A stretch of 64,000 nt of DNA, taken from NCBI RefSeq assembly GCF_004000435.1, contig NZ_RBVZ01000001.1, positions 496,001 through 560,000 of the forward strand, in the 5' to 3' direction. Source of the DNA: Alexandriicola marinus. GTDB taxonomy: Bacteria; Pseudomonadota; Alphaproteobacteria; Rhodobacterales; Rhodobacteraceae. Positions 35,127-44,927 of the stretch are shown here, in pieces (the first letter of the stretch is position 1; each line of letters begins with the position of its first letter). Position numbers and translations under genes: made by a program. Below the pieces are notes generated by a model. The model was not told the origin of the DNA. It did not search any database and was given only the letters and a program-made list of their open reading frames with translations.

Positions 35127-36278
35127 ATGAGAAACTCAACCCGCGGACTTGTCGATCCCTTCATCGTGATGGACGTGATGGAGGCCGCGCGCGCCGCCGA
35201 AGAGGACGGACGCCATATCATCCACATGGAAGTGGGCCAGCCAAGCACCGGTGCGCCTGCCGCCGCCCTTGCCCGGCTGTCGGACGAACTGGCCCGCGAT
35301 CCCATGGGCTATACCGTCGCGCTGGGTATGCCCGAGCTGCGCGCACGCATCGCGCGCCACATGGGCGAATGGTACAATGTCGATGTCGATCCCGCCCGGG
35401 TGATCGTGACGGCGGGCGCTTCCGGTGCCTTCATCCTTGCATTCACCGCGCTTTTCGATCCGGGGGCACGCGTCGGGCTGGGTCTGCCGTGCTATCCGTC
35501 CTACCGGCAAATCCTGCGCGCGCTCGATCTCGAACCCGTCGGCTTGCGCACCTCGCTCGAGGCGCGGATGCAGCCCCGTCCCGCGGATCTGTCGGGGCAA
35601 TATCTCGACGGTCTGATCGTGGCCTCACCCGGCAATCCGACCGGCTCGATGCTGGGCAAGATGGAACTGGCCGCCCTTGCCGAGGCCTGCGAGGTGAGCG
35701 GTATCCCCCTGATTTCGGACGAGATTTATCACGGGTTGAGCTATGCCCAAAGGTCGGTTTCCGCGCTTGAAGTGACCGATGAAGTCTATGTGGTGAACTC
35801 CTTTTCCAAGTATTTCTCGATGACGGGGTGGCGCGTCGGCTGGATGGTCGTCCCCGAGGATCATGTCCGCATCGTCGAGAGGCTGGCGCAAAACATGTTC
35901 ATCTGCCCGCCGCATGCGTCGCAGCGGCTGGCCCTTGCGGCAATGGATTGCGAGGACGAACTGCAGGCCAATGTCGCCGTCTATGCGCGCAACCGCGACC
36001 TTCTGCTCGACGGTCTCGCCAGGGCGGGCTTCGCCACGATGGCCCCGCCTGACGGGGCGTTCTACATCTATGCCGATGTCAGCGCGCATACCGATGACGC
36101 TCTGGCGTTTTCGTCCGAGATCCTCGACCGGGCGGGCGTCGCCGTCACGCCGGGGCTCGATTTCGATCCCGAGGACGGGCATCATTGGCTGCGGTTTTCC
36201 TATGCCCGCGCCACGGCCGATATCGAAGAGGGGATCGAACGACTGACCCGGTTCATGGATGAAAGGCGGTCGGCATGA
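35127..36278 (+). CDS. PLP-dependent aminotransferase, class I/II
   Basis: The 383-residue fold-type I enzyme has NPTG (ASPGNPTGSML), the aspartate in SDEIYHGL, and the Schiff-base Lys in NSFSKYFSMTGWRVGWMV. It resembles aspartate/aromatic or valine-pyruvate-like transaminases; the substrate is not defined. Its stop overlaps the amiC start by 4 bp (ATGA), so the two are probably coupled, without an obvious metabolic reason. Confidence 0.88.
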   Translation: MRNSTRGLVDPFIVMDVMEAARAAEEDGRHIIHMEVGQPSTGAPAAALARLSDELARDPMGYTVALGMPELRARIARHMGEWYNVDVDPARVIVTAGASGAFILAFTALFDPGARVGLGLPCYPSYRQILRALDLEPVGLRTSLEARMQPRPADLSGQYLDGLIVASPGNPTGSMLGKMELAALAEACEVSGIPLISDEIYHGLSYAQRSVSALEVTDEVYVVNSFSKYFSMTGWRVGWMVVPEDHVRIVERLAQNMFICPPHASQRLALAAMDCEDELQANVAVYARNRDLLLDGLARAGFATMAPPDGAFYIYADVSAHTDDALAFSSEILDRAGVAVTPGLDFDPEDGHHWLRFSYARATADIEEGIERLTRFMDERRSA

Positions 36279-37492
36279 TCCGCGCCCTGTTGTTCTTGAT
36301 TGTTCTTCTGTGGCCGTTCGCCACCACCGCGCAGGAATTCAGCGGGCTGGCCCGTCTGGACGTGGCCCAAAGCCAGGTGCGCGACGCCGAAGACGGGCTG
36401 GACGTGACGCTCTACCTCAGTCAGCCGGTGCCGTTTCGCGTCTTCACCCTCGATGATCCGCGCAGGCTTGTCATGGATTTCCGCGAGGTCGACTGGCGCG
36501 GCGCGTCCCGCGCGGGGCTTCTGAATGCCGACAATGCGACCGATCTGCGGTTCGGCGCCTTCCGCCCCGGCTGGTCACGGCTGGTGATCGATCTTGCCGG
36601 GCCGACCTTGATCGAAACCGCCGGGATGGAGGTCGACGAGACCGACGGCACCGCCGTCGTCCGGGTCCGCCTGAGCCGCGCCGACCCCGACCGATTTGCC
36701 GCAGCAGCGGGCGCACCGCCTGATCCGGATTGGGATATCCACGCGACGGACCGGCCGTCGCTTGTGGCACCGCCCGACGGCGGTGATGACGATCTGGTCG
36801 TCGTGATCGATCCGGGCCACGGCGGCATCGATCCGGGCGCCGTGCGTGGCGGTATCAAGGAAGCCGACATCATCCTGCAATTCTCGATCGAACTGGAAGA
36901 GGCGCTCGCACGGGCAGGGGGCATCCGGCCGGTTCTGACCCGAAGGGCCGATATCTTCGTTCCTCTGGAAGAGCGGATGACCATCGCCCGGGCCGCCGGT
37001 GCCGATGTGCTGCTCTCGCTTCATGCCGATGCGCTGGACGAGGAGGTCACGCGCGGGGCGTCGGTCTATACCCTGACGGGAGAGGCGAGCGACGGGGCCT
37101 CGGCCCGGATGGCCGAACGCCATGACAGGGGGGATCTGCTCTCGGGGCTCGATCTCAGCGGTCAGGACGACACGGTCGCCACGGTCTTGATGGATCTGGC
37201 GCGCCTGGAAACCGGTCCGCAGTCGCTGCGCCTTGCCGATCAGGTGGTGACCGCGCTGGACGACGCGGGTGTGGCGATGAATTCGCGGCCCCGGCGAACG
37301 GCCCCGCTTGCGGTTCTGACGGCGCCGGATTTCGCCTCTGTCCTGATCGAGATCGGGTTTCTGTCGAACCCGCAGGATCGCGAGGTCATCGGCTCTCCGG
37401 CCGGTCGGGCGCGGATCATCGGCGGCATTGTTCAGGGCGTTCAGCGCTGGGACGCCGAACGACGGGCCCGCGCGCCCCTGCTCAGGCAATAG
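36275..37492 (+). CDS. amiC: N-acetylmuramoyl-L-alanine amidase
   Basis: The 405-residue exported protein has a signal peptide (MIRALLFLIVLLWPFATTAQ), an AMIN domain (about 22-125) that targets septal or envelope sites, and an Amidase_3 domain (about 170-395) with zinc motifs DPGHGGIDPGA, a Glu in GGIKEADI, SLHADALD and the catalytic Glu of LIEIGFLSNPQD. It cleaves stem peptides from glycan strands during daughter-cell separation. PBP1A follows 0.8 kb downstream. Confidence 0.93.
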   Translation: MIRALLFLIVLLWPFATTAQEFSGLARLDVAQSQVRDAEDGLDVTLYLSQPVPFRVFTLDDPRRLVMDFREVDWRGASRAGLLNADNATDLRFGAFRPGWSRLVIDLAGPTLIETAGMEVDETDGTAVVRVRLSRADPDRFAAAAGAPPDPDWDIHATDRPSLVAPPDGGDDDLVVVIDPGHGGIDPGAVRGGIKEADIILQFSIELEEALARAGGIRPVLTRRADIFVPLEERMTIARAAGADVLLSLHADALDEEVTRGASVYTLTGEASDGASARMAERHDRGDLLSGLDLSGQDDTVATVLMDLARLETGPQSLRLADQVVTALDDAGVAMNSRPRRTAPLAVLTAPDFASVLIEIGFLSNPQDREVIGSPAGRARIIGGIVQGVQRWDAERRARAPLLRQ

Positions 37493-38111
37493 CGCGGGCA
37501 AGCCAGACCGAATGGCCGTTGCACTCGGGGTCTTCGGGGCGGAAATCGACCACGGCGAACCCCGCTTCAGCCAGAAGGGCGCGATACTCGTCCGGATCGA
37601 GGCTTTCGTGAAAGATCGGCGCCCCGCCAACCGTTCCAAAGGCCGTGCCGGCAGTAGGGCCGGAGGTGAACATCAGCGCCGCACCCGGGACCGCGTGATG
37701 GGCGAACGTCGCCATCGTGGCCCTTTGATCCTCGGCCGACAGATGGAAAAAGCTGTTCCAGGCGAGGATCGCCTCGAACGTCTCGGGCAGCCGCAGGTCC
37801 TGCATTGCGGCCTCGATGCAGCGGGCCTCGGGCATGGCCTGCCCGAAGAGCGCGCACATGGCATGTGAGGCGTCGACCCCGGTGACCTCGGCCCCGCGCT
37901 CGGCCAGATAGGTCGCGATCGGCTGGCCGGACCCACAGCCCAGATCAAGAACCCGGAGGGGCCGGGACCTTGGCGCAAGCGTAAGCCACCGGTCGATCCA
38001 GCGTCTTTCGAACAGGCTGCGATTGCGGGACCGGGCCCAGTCGGCCGCGACACGGTCATAGGTCGCGATCACGTCCTGTGCCGTGGGCAAAGAGGCGGAG
38101 AGTGCTGTCAT
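37482..38111 (-). CDS. SAM-dependent methyltransferase
   Basis: The 209-residue class I methyltransferase has motif I LRVLDLGCGSGQPIATYL, an acidic VTGVDAS and a post-motif ILAWNSFFHLS. Its 3' end overlaps amiC by 11 bp on the opposite strand. The ATG at 38111 is chosen; a TTG at 38162 gives a longer, less typical N-terminus. Substrate unknown. Confidence 0.82.
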   Translation of the reverse strand: MTALSASLPTAQDVIATYDRVAADWARSRNRSLFERRWIDRWLTLAPRSRPLRVLDLGCGSGQPIATYLAERGAEVTGVDASHAMCALFGQAMPEARCIEAAMQDLRLPETFEAILAWNSFFHLSAEDQRATMATFAHHAVPGAALMFTSGPTAGTAFGTVGGAPIFHESLDPDEYRALLAEAGFAVVDFRPEDPECNGHSVWLARAIA

Positions 38112-38280
38112 CCCGTGGATATCGGAGCGATGCCACTCCGGCGCAAGCGGCACAGGCCCCAAAAGGTCACGAACGGCGCGGGCGACTTGGCAAGTTCATG
38201 CCGGGCCGCGACCCTTTCGCTTTTGACCCCAACCGCCCCCATCTCTATAAGCGAAATCAGCGCAATCAGCCGGGGCCACA

Positions 38281-40791
38281 ATGGTTCGTTTCGTTTTTTC
38301 CTTCTTTGGCGGACTGTTCTCGATGGTCACGCTGGGCATCGGCATGGGAGCGCTCACGCTGGGGGCGGTCTTCTACATGTATGGCCGCGATCTGCCGAGC
38401 TATGAGGTGCTGGCCCAATATGCCCCCAAGACGATCAGCCGGATCTATTCTGTCGAGGGCCGTGTCATCGACGAGTTCGCCTCGGAACGGCGGCTGTTCA
38501 CCCCGGCCGAGGAAATCCCCGACCTCGTGAAACAGGCCTTCATCAGCGCCGAGGACAGGAATTTCTATTTGCATCCTGGCTATGACATCCGCGGCATCGC
38601 CGCGGCCTTTGTCGAGGCTGTTCAGAGCCGGGGGCAGGATCTGCGCGGTGCCTCGACCATCACCCAGCAGGTGATGAAGAACTTCCTTCTGTCCGCCGAC
38701 CGCACGGCCGAGCGCAAGATCAAGGAGATCATTCTCGCCACGCGGATTGAACAGGCGATGGACAAGGAACGGATCCTCGAGTTGTATCTCAACGAGATCT
38801 TCCTGGGTCAGAACTCCTATGGCGTCGCTGCGGCCGCCCAGACCTATTACAACAAGCCGCTTTCCCGGCTCACCCCCGGTGAGGCCGCCTATCTCGCGGC
38901 GCTGGCCCAGCGGCCCGGCAACCTGCATCCCGTCCGACAGGAAGAGGCGGCCATCAATCGGCGCAACTATGTCCTGCGCGAGATGTATGAAAACGGCTAC
39001 CTCGATCTCGCCACGATGCGCGCGCAACAGGATGCACCGCTTCTGACGGTGCAGGCGGGCGACGTGGAAAGCTTCCGCGCCAGCCTGCCGCCGCGCGATT
39101 ATTTCACCGATGAAATCCGCCGCCAGCTGAGCCGTGATTTCGGCGAAGAGGAATTCTTCGGCGGCGGCCTTTCAGTCCGCGCGACGATCGACCCCGATCT
39201 TCAGGTCGAGGCGGCCCATGCGCTTCAGCAGGCGCTCGAACAATTCGACCGGGGCAGCGGCAGATGGCGCGGCACGGGCGAGACGCTCCCTCTCGAGGCG
39301 CTGTCATCCGAAGAGGCATGGCGCGCCGCGCTTTCCGAGGTATCGGTCGCGCGTGACGTCACGCTGGAAAGCCAGTGGTATCCTGCCGTCGTTCTCGAAG
39401 TGGCGGATCAGAGCCTGCGCCTCGGGATCGAGGGCTGGCAGGACGGCGATCCCGAGCCGGTCGTGCCCCGGCGCGATATCGAATGGATGCGCGGCGACTT
39501 CTTCGACAATTTCGAGGTGGGCGACGTGGTTCACGTGCGCCGGATGGTCGCGGATGGAGATGGCGCGTTCATCCGCTGGACCTTGCGGCAGATCCCCGAG
39601 GTGCAGGGCGCCTTCATGGCGATGGATGTCAACACGGGCCGGGTTCTGGCGATGCAGGGCGGGTTTTCCTACCAGCATTCGGTCTTCAACCGCGCGACGC
39701 AGGCTTTCCGGCAGCCGGGGTCGGCCTTCAAGCCCTTCGTCTTCGCCGCCGCCCTCGACAGCGGCTATACGCCCGCGACGATCGTCGTCGACGCCCCGAT
39801 CGAGATCAACACGCCGCAAGGTGTGTGGCGTCCGCAGAACGCCTCCAACCGCTATTATGGCCCGACACCGCTGCGCACGGGCATCGAACAATCACGGAAC
39901 CTGATGACCATCCGCCTTGCGCAAGAGGTCGGGATGGATGTCGTGGCTGAATATGCCGAACGGTTCGGCGTCTACGAGGACATGGGGCAGGTTTTGGCCG
40001 GTTCTCTCGGGGCCGAGGAAACGACGCTGTTCCGCATGGTGGCGGCCTATTCCATGTTCGCCAACGGCGGCGAACGGGTGGAGCCGACACTGGTCGACCG
40101 CGTCCAGGACCGCTTTGGCAACACCGTCTACCGGCACAACCAGTCGATCTGCCCCGATTGCGGGGAGGCCAGCCTGCCACGCGGACAGGCGCCCCGCATC
40201 CAGACCAACCGCGACCGCATCATGAACGCGGTGACTGCCTATCAGTTGACCTCGATGATGCAGGGCGTCGTGCAGCGCGGCACCGCGCGCGGGATCAACC
40301 TGCCCGTGCCCATCGCGGGCAAGACCGGCACCACAAACGATGCCAAGGATGTCTGGTTCGTGGGCTTCTCCTCCAACATCGCGGCGGGCTGCTACATCGG
40401 CTATGACACGCCGCGCTCCATGGGCGGGGCGTCCGGTGGCGGCGTCTGCGGCCCGGTCTTCGAGCAGTTCATGCGGGCCGCGATCGCCCAGTACGGCGGC
40501 ACGTCCTTCTCAGTCCCCGAGGATTGCCGGTTTATCAATATCGACCGGTTCTCGGGTGCGCGCCTGCCGGACGACGCCTCGGGCGACAATGTCGTGTCGG
40601 AATGTTTCCGTGATGGGGAAGAGCCTGTCTTCGGGATCACCTTCGACGGTGGTTTCGCCATGTCTGGCGACCTGCCGTTGTTCGACGAAGTCCGCCAGCA
40701 GGTTCAGACCGCGCCCTCCGCCTCCGGAGGCACCGCGCAGATCGGGCCCCGGGCGACCTTTGGCACCCTGTCGTCGGGCGGTCTGTACTGA
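38281..40791 (+). CDS. mrcA: Penicillin-binding protein 1A (bifunctional transglycosylase/transpeptidase)
   Basis: The 836-residue class A PBP has a membrane anchor (residues about 5-30), a GT51 glycosyltransferase domain with catalytic Glu91 (EDRNFYLHPG), an OB-like insert, and a transpeptidase domain with Ser481-x-x-Lys484 (GSAFKPF) and Lys681-Thr-Gly (KTGTT). It polymerises and cross-links peptidoglycan in the periplasm. A Gly/Cys-containing tail follows the transpeptidase. It precedes prfB by 96 bp. Confidence 0.95.
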   Translation: MVRFVFSFFGGLFSMVTLGIGMGALTLGAVFYMYGRDLPSYEVLAQYAPKTISRIYSVEGRVIDEFASERRLFTPAEEIPDLVKQAFISAEDRNFYLHPGYDIRGIAAAFVEAVQSRGQDLRGASTITQQVMKNFLLSADRTAERKIKEIILATRIEQAMDKERILELYLNEIFLGQNSYGVAAAAQTYYNKPLSRLTPGEAAYLAALAQRPGNLHPVRQEEAAINRRNYVLREMYENGYLDLATMRAQQDAPLLTVQAGDVESFRASLPPRDYFTDEIRRQLSRDFGEEEFFGGGLSVRATIDPDLQVEAAHALQQALEQFDRGSGRWRGTGETLPLEALSSEEAWRAALSEVSVARDVTLESQWYPAVVLEVADQSLRLGIEGWQDGDPEPVVPRRDIEWMRGDFFDNFEVGDVVHVRRMVADGDGAFIRWTLRQIPEVQGAFMAMDVNTGRVLAMQGGFSYQHSVFNRATQAFRQPGSAFKPFVFAAALDSGYTPATIVVDAPIEINTPQGVWRPQNASNRYYGPTPLRTGIEQSRNLMTIRLAQEVGMDVVAEYAERFGVYEDMGQVLAGSLGAEETTLFRMVAAYSMFANGGERVEPTLVDRVQDRFGNTVYRHNQSICPDCGEASLPRGQAPRIQTNRDRIMNAVTAYQLTSMMQGVVQRGTARGINLPVPIAGKTGTTNDAKDVWFVGFSSNIAAGCYIGYDTPRSMGGASGGGVCGPVFEQFMRAAIAQYGGTSFSVPEDCRFINIDRFSGARLPDDASGDNVVSECFRDGEEPVFGITFDGGFAMSGDLPLFDEVRQQVQTAPSASGGTAQIGPRATFGTLSSGGLY

Positions 40792-40887
40792 CGCAGACCG
40801 CGCCCGACCGGGACGCGACGGTGCCCGCCCTTGCCGAGGCTCGGCCCGCGGGATATGCCTCGACGGGTAATAACCGGGAACCGATCC

Positions 40888-42015
40888 ATGCGCGCCGAGA
40901 CGCAGAACACCATTGCCGCCATCGAGAAATCACTGAACCTTCTGGCCCAGAGGCTGGACTGGAACACGGCCAAGCACCGGCTCGAGGAATTCGACGCGCG
41001 GGTCGAGGATCCGACCCTGTGGGATGATCCGGCCGCCGCGCAAAAGCTGATGCGCGAACGTCAGATGCTTGTCGATGCGATCTCGAACTACGAGACGCTC
41101 AGCCGCGAGATGCGCGAAAATGTCGAGTTGATCGAACTGGGCGAAATGGAGGGCGACGACGAGATCGTGGCCGAGGCCGAAGGCGCGCTGAAGGCCGTTC
41201 GCGAACGCGCCGCCCAAAAGGAGATCGAGGCCCTTCTCGACGGGGAGGCCGATGGCAACGACACCTTCCTCGAGATCAACGCAGGCGCCGGCGGCACCGA
41301 GAGCTGCGACTGGGCGGCGATGCTGGCGCGGATGTATGTGCGCTGGGCCGAAAAGCACGGCTACAAGGTCGAGCTGCAATCCGAGAGCCCGGGCGAAGAG
41401 GCCGGCATCAAGTCGGCGGCCTACAAGATCAGCGGACCGAATGCCTATGGCTGGCTGAAGTCCGAATCCGGTGTTCACCGTCTGGTTCGGATCTCGCCCT
41501 ATGACAGCTCTGCCCGGCGGCACACCTCGTTCAGTTCTGTCTGGGTCTATCCCGTGGTCGACGACAATATCGAGATCGAGGTGAACCCGTCCGACATCCG
41601 GATCGATACCTACCGGTCCTCGGGTGCGGGCGGTCAGCACGTCAACACGACCGATTCGGCCGTGCGGATCACCCACATGCCCACCGGCATCGTGGTGACC
41701 AGTTCCGAGAAATCCCAGCACCAGAACCGCGACATCGCGATGAAGGCGCTGAAATCCCGGCTCTACCAGATGGAGTTGGACCGCCGGAACGCCGCCATCA
41801 ACGAGGCGCACGAGAACAAGGGCGATGCCGGCTGGGGCAACCAGATCCGCTCCTACGTCTTGCAGCCCTACCAGATGGTCAAGGACCTGCGCACCTCGCA
41901 CGAAACCAGCGACACGCAGGGCGTGCTGGACGGCGATCTCGATGCCTTCATGGCAGCGACGCTGGCGTTGCAGGTCTCAGGCAAGAGCCGGGCCGAAGCC
42001 ACCGCCGAGGAGTGA
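40888..42015 (+). CDS. prfB: Peptide chain release factor 2, no programmed frameshift
   Basis: The 375-residue RF2 has the catalytic GGQ loop ([15 protein letters not shown]) that triggers peptide release. The stop-codon-reading tripeptide region reads [15 protein letters not shown], so it is SPY rather than the SPF of E. coli RF2. The whole gene is one open frame, without the early in-frame UGA and +1 frameshift that autoregulates E. coli prfB. It recognises UGA and UAA. The ATG at 40888 gives the usual family N-terminus. Confidence 0.94.
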   Translation: MRAETQNTIAAIEKSLNLLAQRLDWNTAKHRLEEFDARVEDPTLWDDPAAAQKLMRERQMLVDAISNYETLSREMRENVELIELGEMEGDDEIVAEAEGALKAVRERAAQKEIEALLDGEADGNDTFLEINAGAGGTESCDWAAMLARMYVRWAEKHGYKVELQSESPGEEAGIKSAAYKISGPNAYGWLKSESGVHRLVRISPYDSSARRHTSFSSVWVYPVVDDNIEIEVNPSDIRIDTYRSSGAGGQHVNTTDSAVRITHMPTGIVVTSSEKSQHQNRDIAMKALKSRLYQMELDRRNAAINEAHENKGDAGWGNQIRSYVLQPYQMVKDLRTSHETSDTQGVLDGDLDAFMAATLALQVSGKSRAEATAEE

Positions 42016-42047
42016 TCGGGGCGGTCGATCCCCGTGGGAGGAAACCA

Positions 42048-43460
42048 ATGGACGATCTGATCAGGGCAGGGGGCCTTGCGCTTTCCGATGCGGTTGCGCG
42101 CAAGGATATCTCGGCCTCAGAGCTGATGGCGGCCACGCTTGACCGGATCGACCGGATCAACCCTGATCTGAATGCGATCGTTTCCCTGCGGGATCGCGAC
42201 AGTCTGATGGACGAGGCTCGTCAGGCCGAAGGCGCAGAGCGCAAGGGCTGGCTTCACGGAATACCGATCGCGATCAAGGACCTCTCCAATGCCAAGGGGT
42301 TGCCGACCACGATGGGGTCGCCGCTTTTCGCGGGCCAGGTGGCCGAGGGCGACAGCCTTTTCGTGTCCCGTCTGAGGGCTGCCGGCGCGATCGTGATCGG
42401 CAAGACGAATACCCCCGAATTCGGATTGGGCAGCCAGACCTACAACGCCGTCTTCGGCGCGACGTCGAACCCCTATGACCGGGCCCGGACCTGCGGCGGC
42501 AGTTCGGGCGGCGCAGCGGTGGCACTGGCAACCGGACTTCTGAGCGTGGCCGACGGGTCGGACATGATGGGCAGCCTGCGCAATCCGGCGGGCTGGAACA
42601 ACGTCTACGGAATGCGGCCGTCATGGGGGCTGGTCCCGGCCGACCCGATCGGCGACAGCTTTCTTCACCAATTGTCGACCGCTGGTCCGATGGCGCGAAA
42701 CCCGCGTGATCTGGGCGCGATGCTTGAGACGATGGCCGGGCCTGACCCGCGCCTGCCCCATGCACGGGGCTCCGGATCGATGGCGGATATCGCGCCTTTG
42801 GCCGACGGTGTGCGCATCGGATGGCTGGGCGATTGGGGCGGGGCCTTTGCCTATGAGGCGGGGGTGGCTGACTTGTGCCTGCGCGCGTTGCAGGCTTTCG
42901 GCGATCTGGGTGCCCGCGTCGAAGAGATTGCCCCGCCGCATTCGGCCGAGGCCATCTGGCGGTCCTGGACGACGCTGAGGTCGTGGCAGGTCACCACCGG
43001 GATCGAGCCGCTTTATGCCACGCCGGCAAGCCGTGAACGGCTCAAACCCGAGGCGATCTGGGAGGTCGAGCGGGGCCTGAGCTATTCGGGGATGGAAATC
43101 CACAAGGCAAGCGTCCTGCGGTCGGATTGGTTCCGCAAGGCGGCCGAGGTCTTCGGGCAGGTCGACGTGCTGGCCCTGCCGTCGGCGCAGGTCTTTCCCT
43201 TCGACAAGACGGTCGAATGGCCGCGCGACATCGCAGGCCGCCAGATGGACACCTATCACCGCTGGATGGAAGTCATGATCGCGGCGAGCCTGATTGGCCT
43301 ACCGGTCGTCAACGTGCCGGTCGGATTCTCGGAGGCGGGTCTGCCGATGGGGATGCAGCTGATCGGCCCGCGCGGGTCCGACCGGCGTTTGCTTGAACTC
43401 GCGCAGGCCTGGCACGAGGCGACCGACTGGCCCGCGGCCCAAAGGCCACCGGGGACTTGA
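42048..43460 (+). CDS. Amidase signature family protein
   Basis: The 470-residue amidase has the Ser-cisSer-Lys triad: Lys77 (IAIKDLS), Ser152 (GGSSGGAA) and nucleophile Ser176 (MGSLRNPA). It hydrolyses C-N bonds in amides; it is not recognisably GatA, because no gatB or gatC is adjacent and the DMMGS segment differs. GGGAGGAAACCA precedes the ATG at 42048. Substrate unknown. Confidence 0.88.
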   Translation: MDDLIRAGGLALSDAVARKDISASELMAATLDRIDRINPDLNAIVSLRDRDSLMDEARQAEGAERKGWLHGIPIAIKDLSNAKGLPTTMGSPLFAGQVAEGDSLFVSRLRAAGAIVIGKTNTPEFGLGSQTYNAVFGATSNPYDRARTCGGSSGGAAVALATGLLSVADGSDMMGSLRNPAGWNNVYGMRPSWGLVPADPIGDSFLHQLSTAGPMARNPRDLGAMLETMAGPDPRLPHARGSGSMADIAPLADGVRIGWLGDWGGAFAYEAGVADLCLRALQAFGDLGARVEEIAPPHSAEAIWRSWTTLRSWQVTTGIEPLYATPASRERLKPEAIWEVERGLSYSGMEIHKASVLRSDWFRKAAEVFGQVDVLALPSAQVFPFDKTVEWPRDIAGRQMDTYHRWMEVMIAASLIGLPVVNVPVGFSEAGLPMGMQLIGPRGSDRRLLELAQAWHEATDWPAAQRPPGT

Positions 43461-43507
43461 CACAAGGCCGCTTCGGGACGCCAAATCAAGGCGGGAGGAG
43501 CAGCCAG

Positions 43508-44290
43508 ATGTCGGGAACACCTGTGATTGGCGCCGCCGATACCTTGCCGTTGATCGGACGGGTAACGCTGGGCGAGTTGTGGATCTGCCTGAAGGCAGGG
43601 GCCTATGATTTCAGACGCGCGCCGGCCTTTGGCCTGTTCTTCAGTGCAGTCTATGTGCTGGGCGGGTTCCTGCTGTTGATGTTGGGGGCAGGGCACGTGA
43701 CCTGGACGCTTGCGGCGTCACTTGGGTTTCCGCTGGCGGCACCTTTCGCGGCAGTTGGCCTATACGAGGTGAGCCGCAGGCTCGAGGCCGGGCAGCCGCT
43801 GGAATGGCGCCCGATCCTTGGGGTGGTCTGGGCCGAAAGGGGACGCCAGATCCCGTGGATGGGTGCGATCATCGTGTTCTATTTCCTGTTCTGGACCTTT
43901 CTCGCCCACATGATCTTTGCGCTCTTCATGGGGTTCTCGACCATGACGAACATCTCGCAAAGCTTTGACGTATTCTTCACCAACGAAGGGCTTCGGATGA
44001 TTGCGGTGGAACTGGCGATTGGCGCGGTCCTCGCCTTCCTGCTGTTTTCGCTGACGGTGGTGAGCCTGCCTCTCCTGCTGGAGAAGGAGGTGGATTTCGT
44101 CAGCGCCATGATCCTCAGTTTCCGGATGGTGATGCAGAACCTTCCGGTCATGCTGGTCTGGGCCGCGGTGATCGCGGTTCTGACGTTTCTCGCGCTCTTG
44201 CCGTGGTTCCTGGGGCTGATGATCGTGTTGCCGATCCTTGGCCATGCCACGTGGCATGTCTATCGGCGCGCCTTGTACGATCCGGTCTGA
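43508..44290 (+). CDS. DUF2189 integral membrane protein
   Basis: The 260-residue protein has about six transmembrane segments (for example AIIVFYFLFWTFLAHMIFAL and LVWAAVIAVLTFLALLPWF) and the family's N-terminal segment LWICLKAGAYDFRRAPAFGL. DUF2189 is common in alphaproteobacteria and has no assigned function. GGAGGAG precedes the ATG at 43508. It ends at a strong terminator. Confidence 0.85.
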   Translation: MSGTPVIGAADTLPLIGRVTLGELWICLKAGAYDFRRAPAFGLFFSAVYVLGGFLLLMLGAGHVTWTLAASLGFPLAAPFAAVGLYEVSRRLEAGQPLEWRPILGVVWAERGRQIPWMGAIIVFYFLFWTFLAHMIFALFMGFSTMTNISQSFDVFFTNEGLRMIAVELAIGAVLAFLLFSLTVVSLPLLLEKEVDFVSAMILSFRMVMQNLPVMLVWAAVIAVLTFLALLPWFLGLMIVLPILGHATWHVYRRALYDPV

Positions 44291-44319
44291 CAGGAGCGGC
44301 CCGTGCCCTGAAACGCAAA

Positions 44320-44340
44320 AGGGCGCCCAGCGGGCGCCCT
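44320..44340. terminator. Bidirectional terminator between DUF2189 and bactofilin genes
   Basis: Perfect 9-bp stem AGGGCGCCC/GGGCGCCCT with loop AGC, preceded by AAAA on the left and followed by GTCGTTTT on the right. Confidence 0.75.
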
Positions 44341-44372
44341 GTCGTTTTCCGGAAGTGTAAGCCGGTTGGCGA

Positions 44373-44927
44373 TCAGCCGTCCTTCGACTGGACCGGCGGC
44401 ATCGTGGGCGCAGAGGCCTGCGTCGGTGCCGAGGTGCCGGAGCCGGGCTTCGGCGCGGGCTTGGCCGCTCCGCCGGTGGCAAGCGGGTCTTCCTGACGCT
44501 GGACGGAACCTTCGAAATGCGCACCGGATTCGATGGCGATCGTCTTGTGGATGATGTCGCCTTCGACCCGTGCGGTCGACGTCAGGCGCACCTTGAGACC
44601 GCGGACCCGACCCACGATGCGGCCGTTGATCACGACATCGTCGGCCACCAGTTCGCCTTTGATCATGGCGCCTTCGCCGATGGTCAGCAGATGCGCGCGG
44701 ATGTCGCCCTCGATCTGGCCCTCGATCTGGATGTCACCACTGGTCTTGAGGTTGCCCTTGATGTGCAGATCCGACGACAGGATCGACGCCGGCGGCTTTG
44801 CCTTCGGAGAGGACGGTGCCTGGCTCGGCTGCGACGAAGGTGCCGGGGCGCTGCTGGCGGCGGGCTGGGCGGCGGGGGTCTCTCCGGCCTTGGGGCCCGG
44901 CTCGTTGATTTTGCTTTTAGAAAACAT
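44373..44927 (-). CDS. Bactofilin (polymer-forming cytoskeletal protein)
   Basis: The 184-residue protein has a disordered Pro/Ser/Ala N-terminus, a central beta-helical bactofilin core (about residues 48-145, with repeats such as GDIQIEGQIEGDIRAH) and a disordered Pro-rich tail. Bactofilins form nucleotide-free filaments on the membrane and scaffold cell-wall enzymes. It overlaps the upstream M23 peptidase gene by 11 bp, the classical bactofilin/peptidase pairing, which suggests both act together on cell shape or division. Confidence 0.92.
   Translation of the reverse strand: MFSKSKINEPGPKAGETPAAQPAASSAPAPSSQPSQAPSSPKAKPPASILSSDLHIKGNLKTSGDIQIEGQIEGDIRAHLLTIGEGAMIKGELVADDVVINGRIVGRVRGLKVRLTSTARVEGDIIHKTIAIESGAHFEGSVQRQEDPLATGGAAKPAPKPGSGTSAPTQASAPTMPPVQSKDG

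Noticed and set aside
40888-40965. Programmed +1 frameshift in prfB
   Set aside because: The gene is a single open frame from ATG to stop with no early in-frame TGA.
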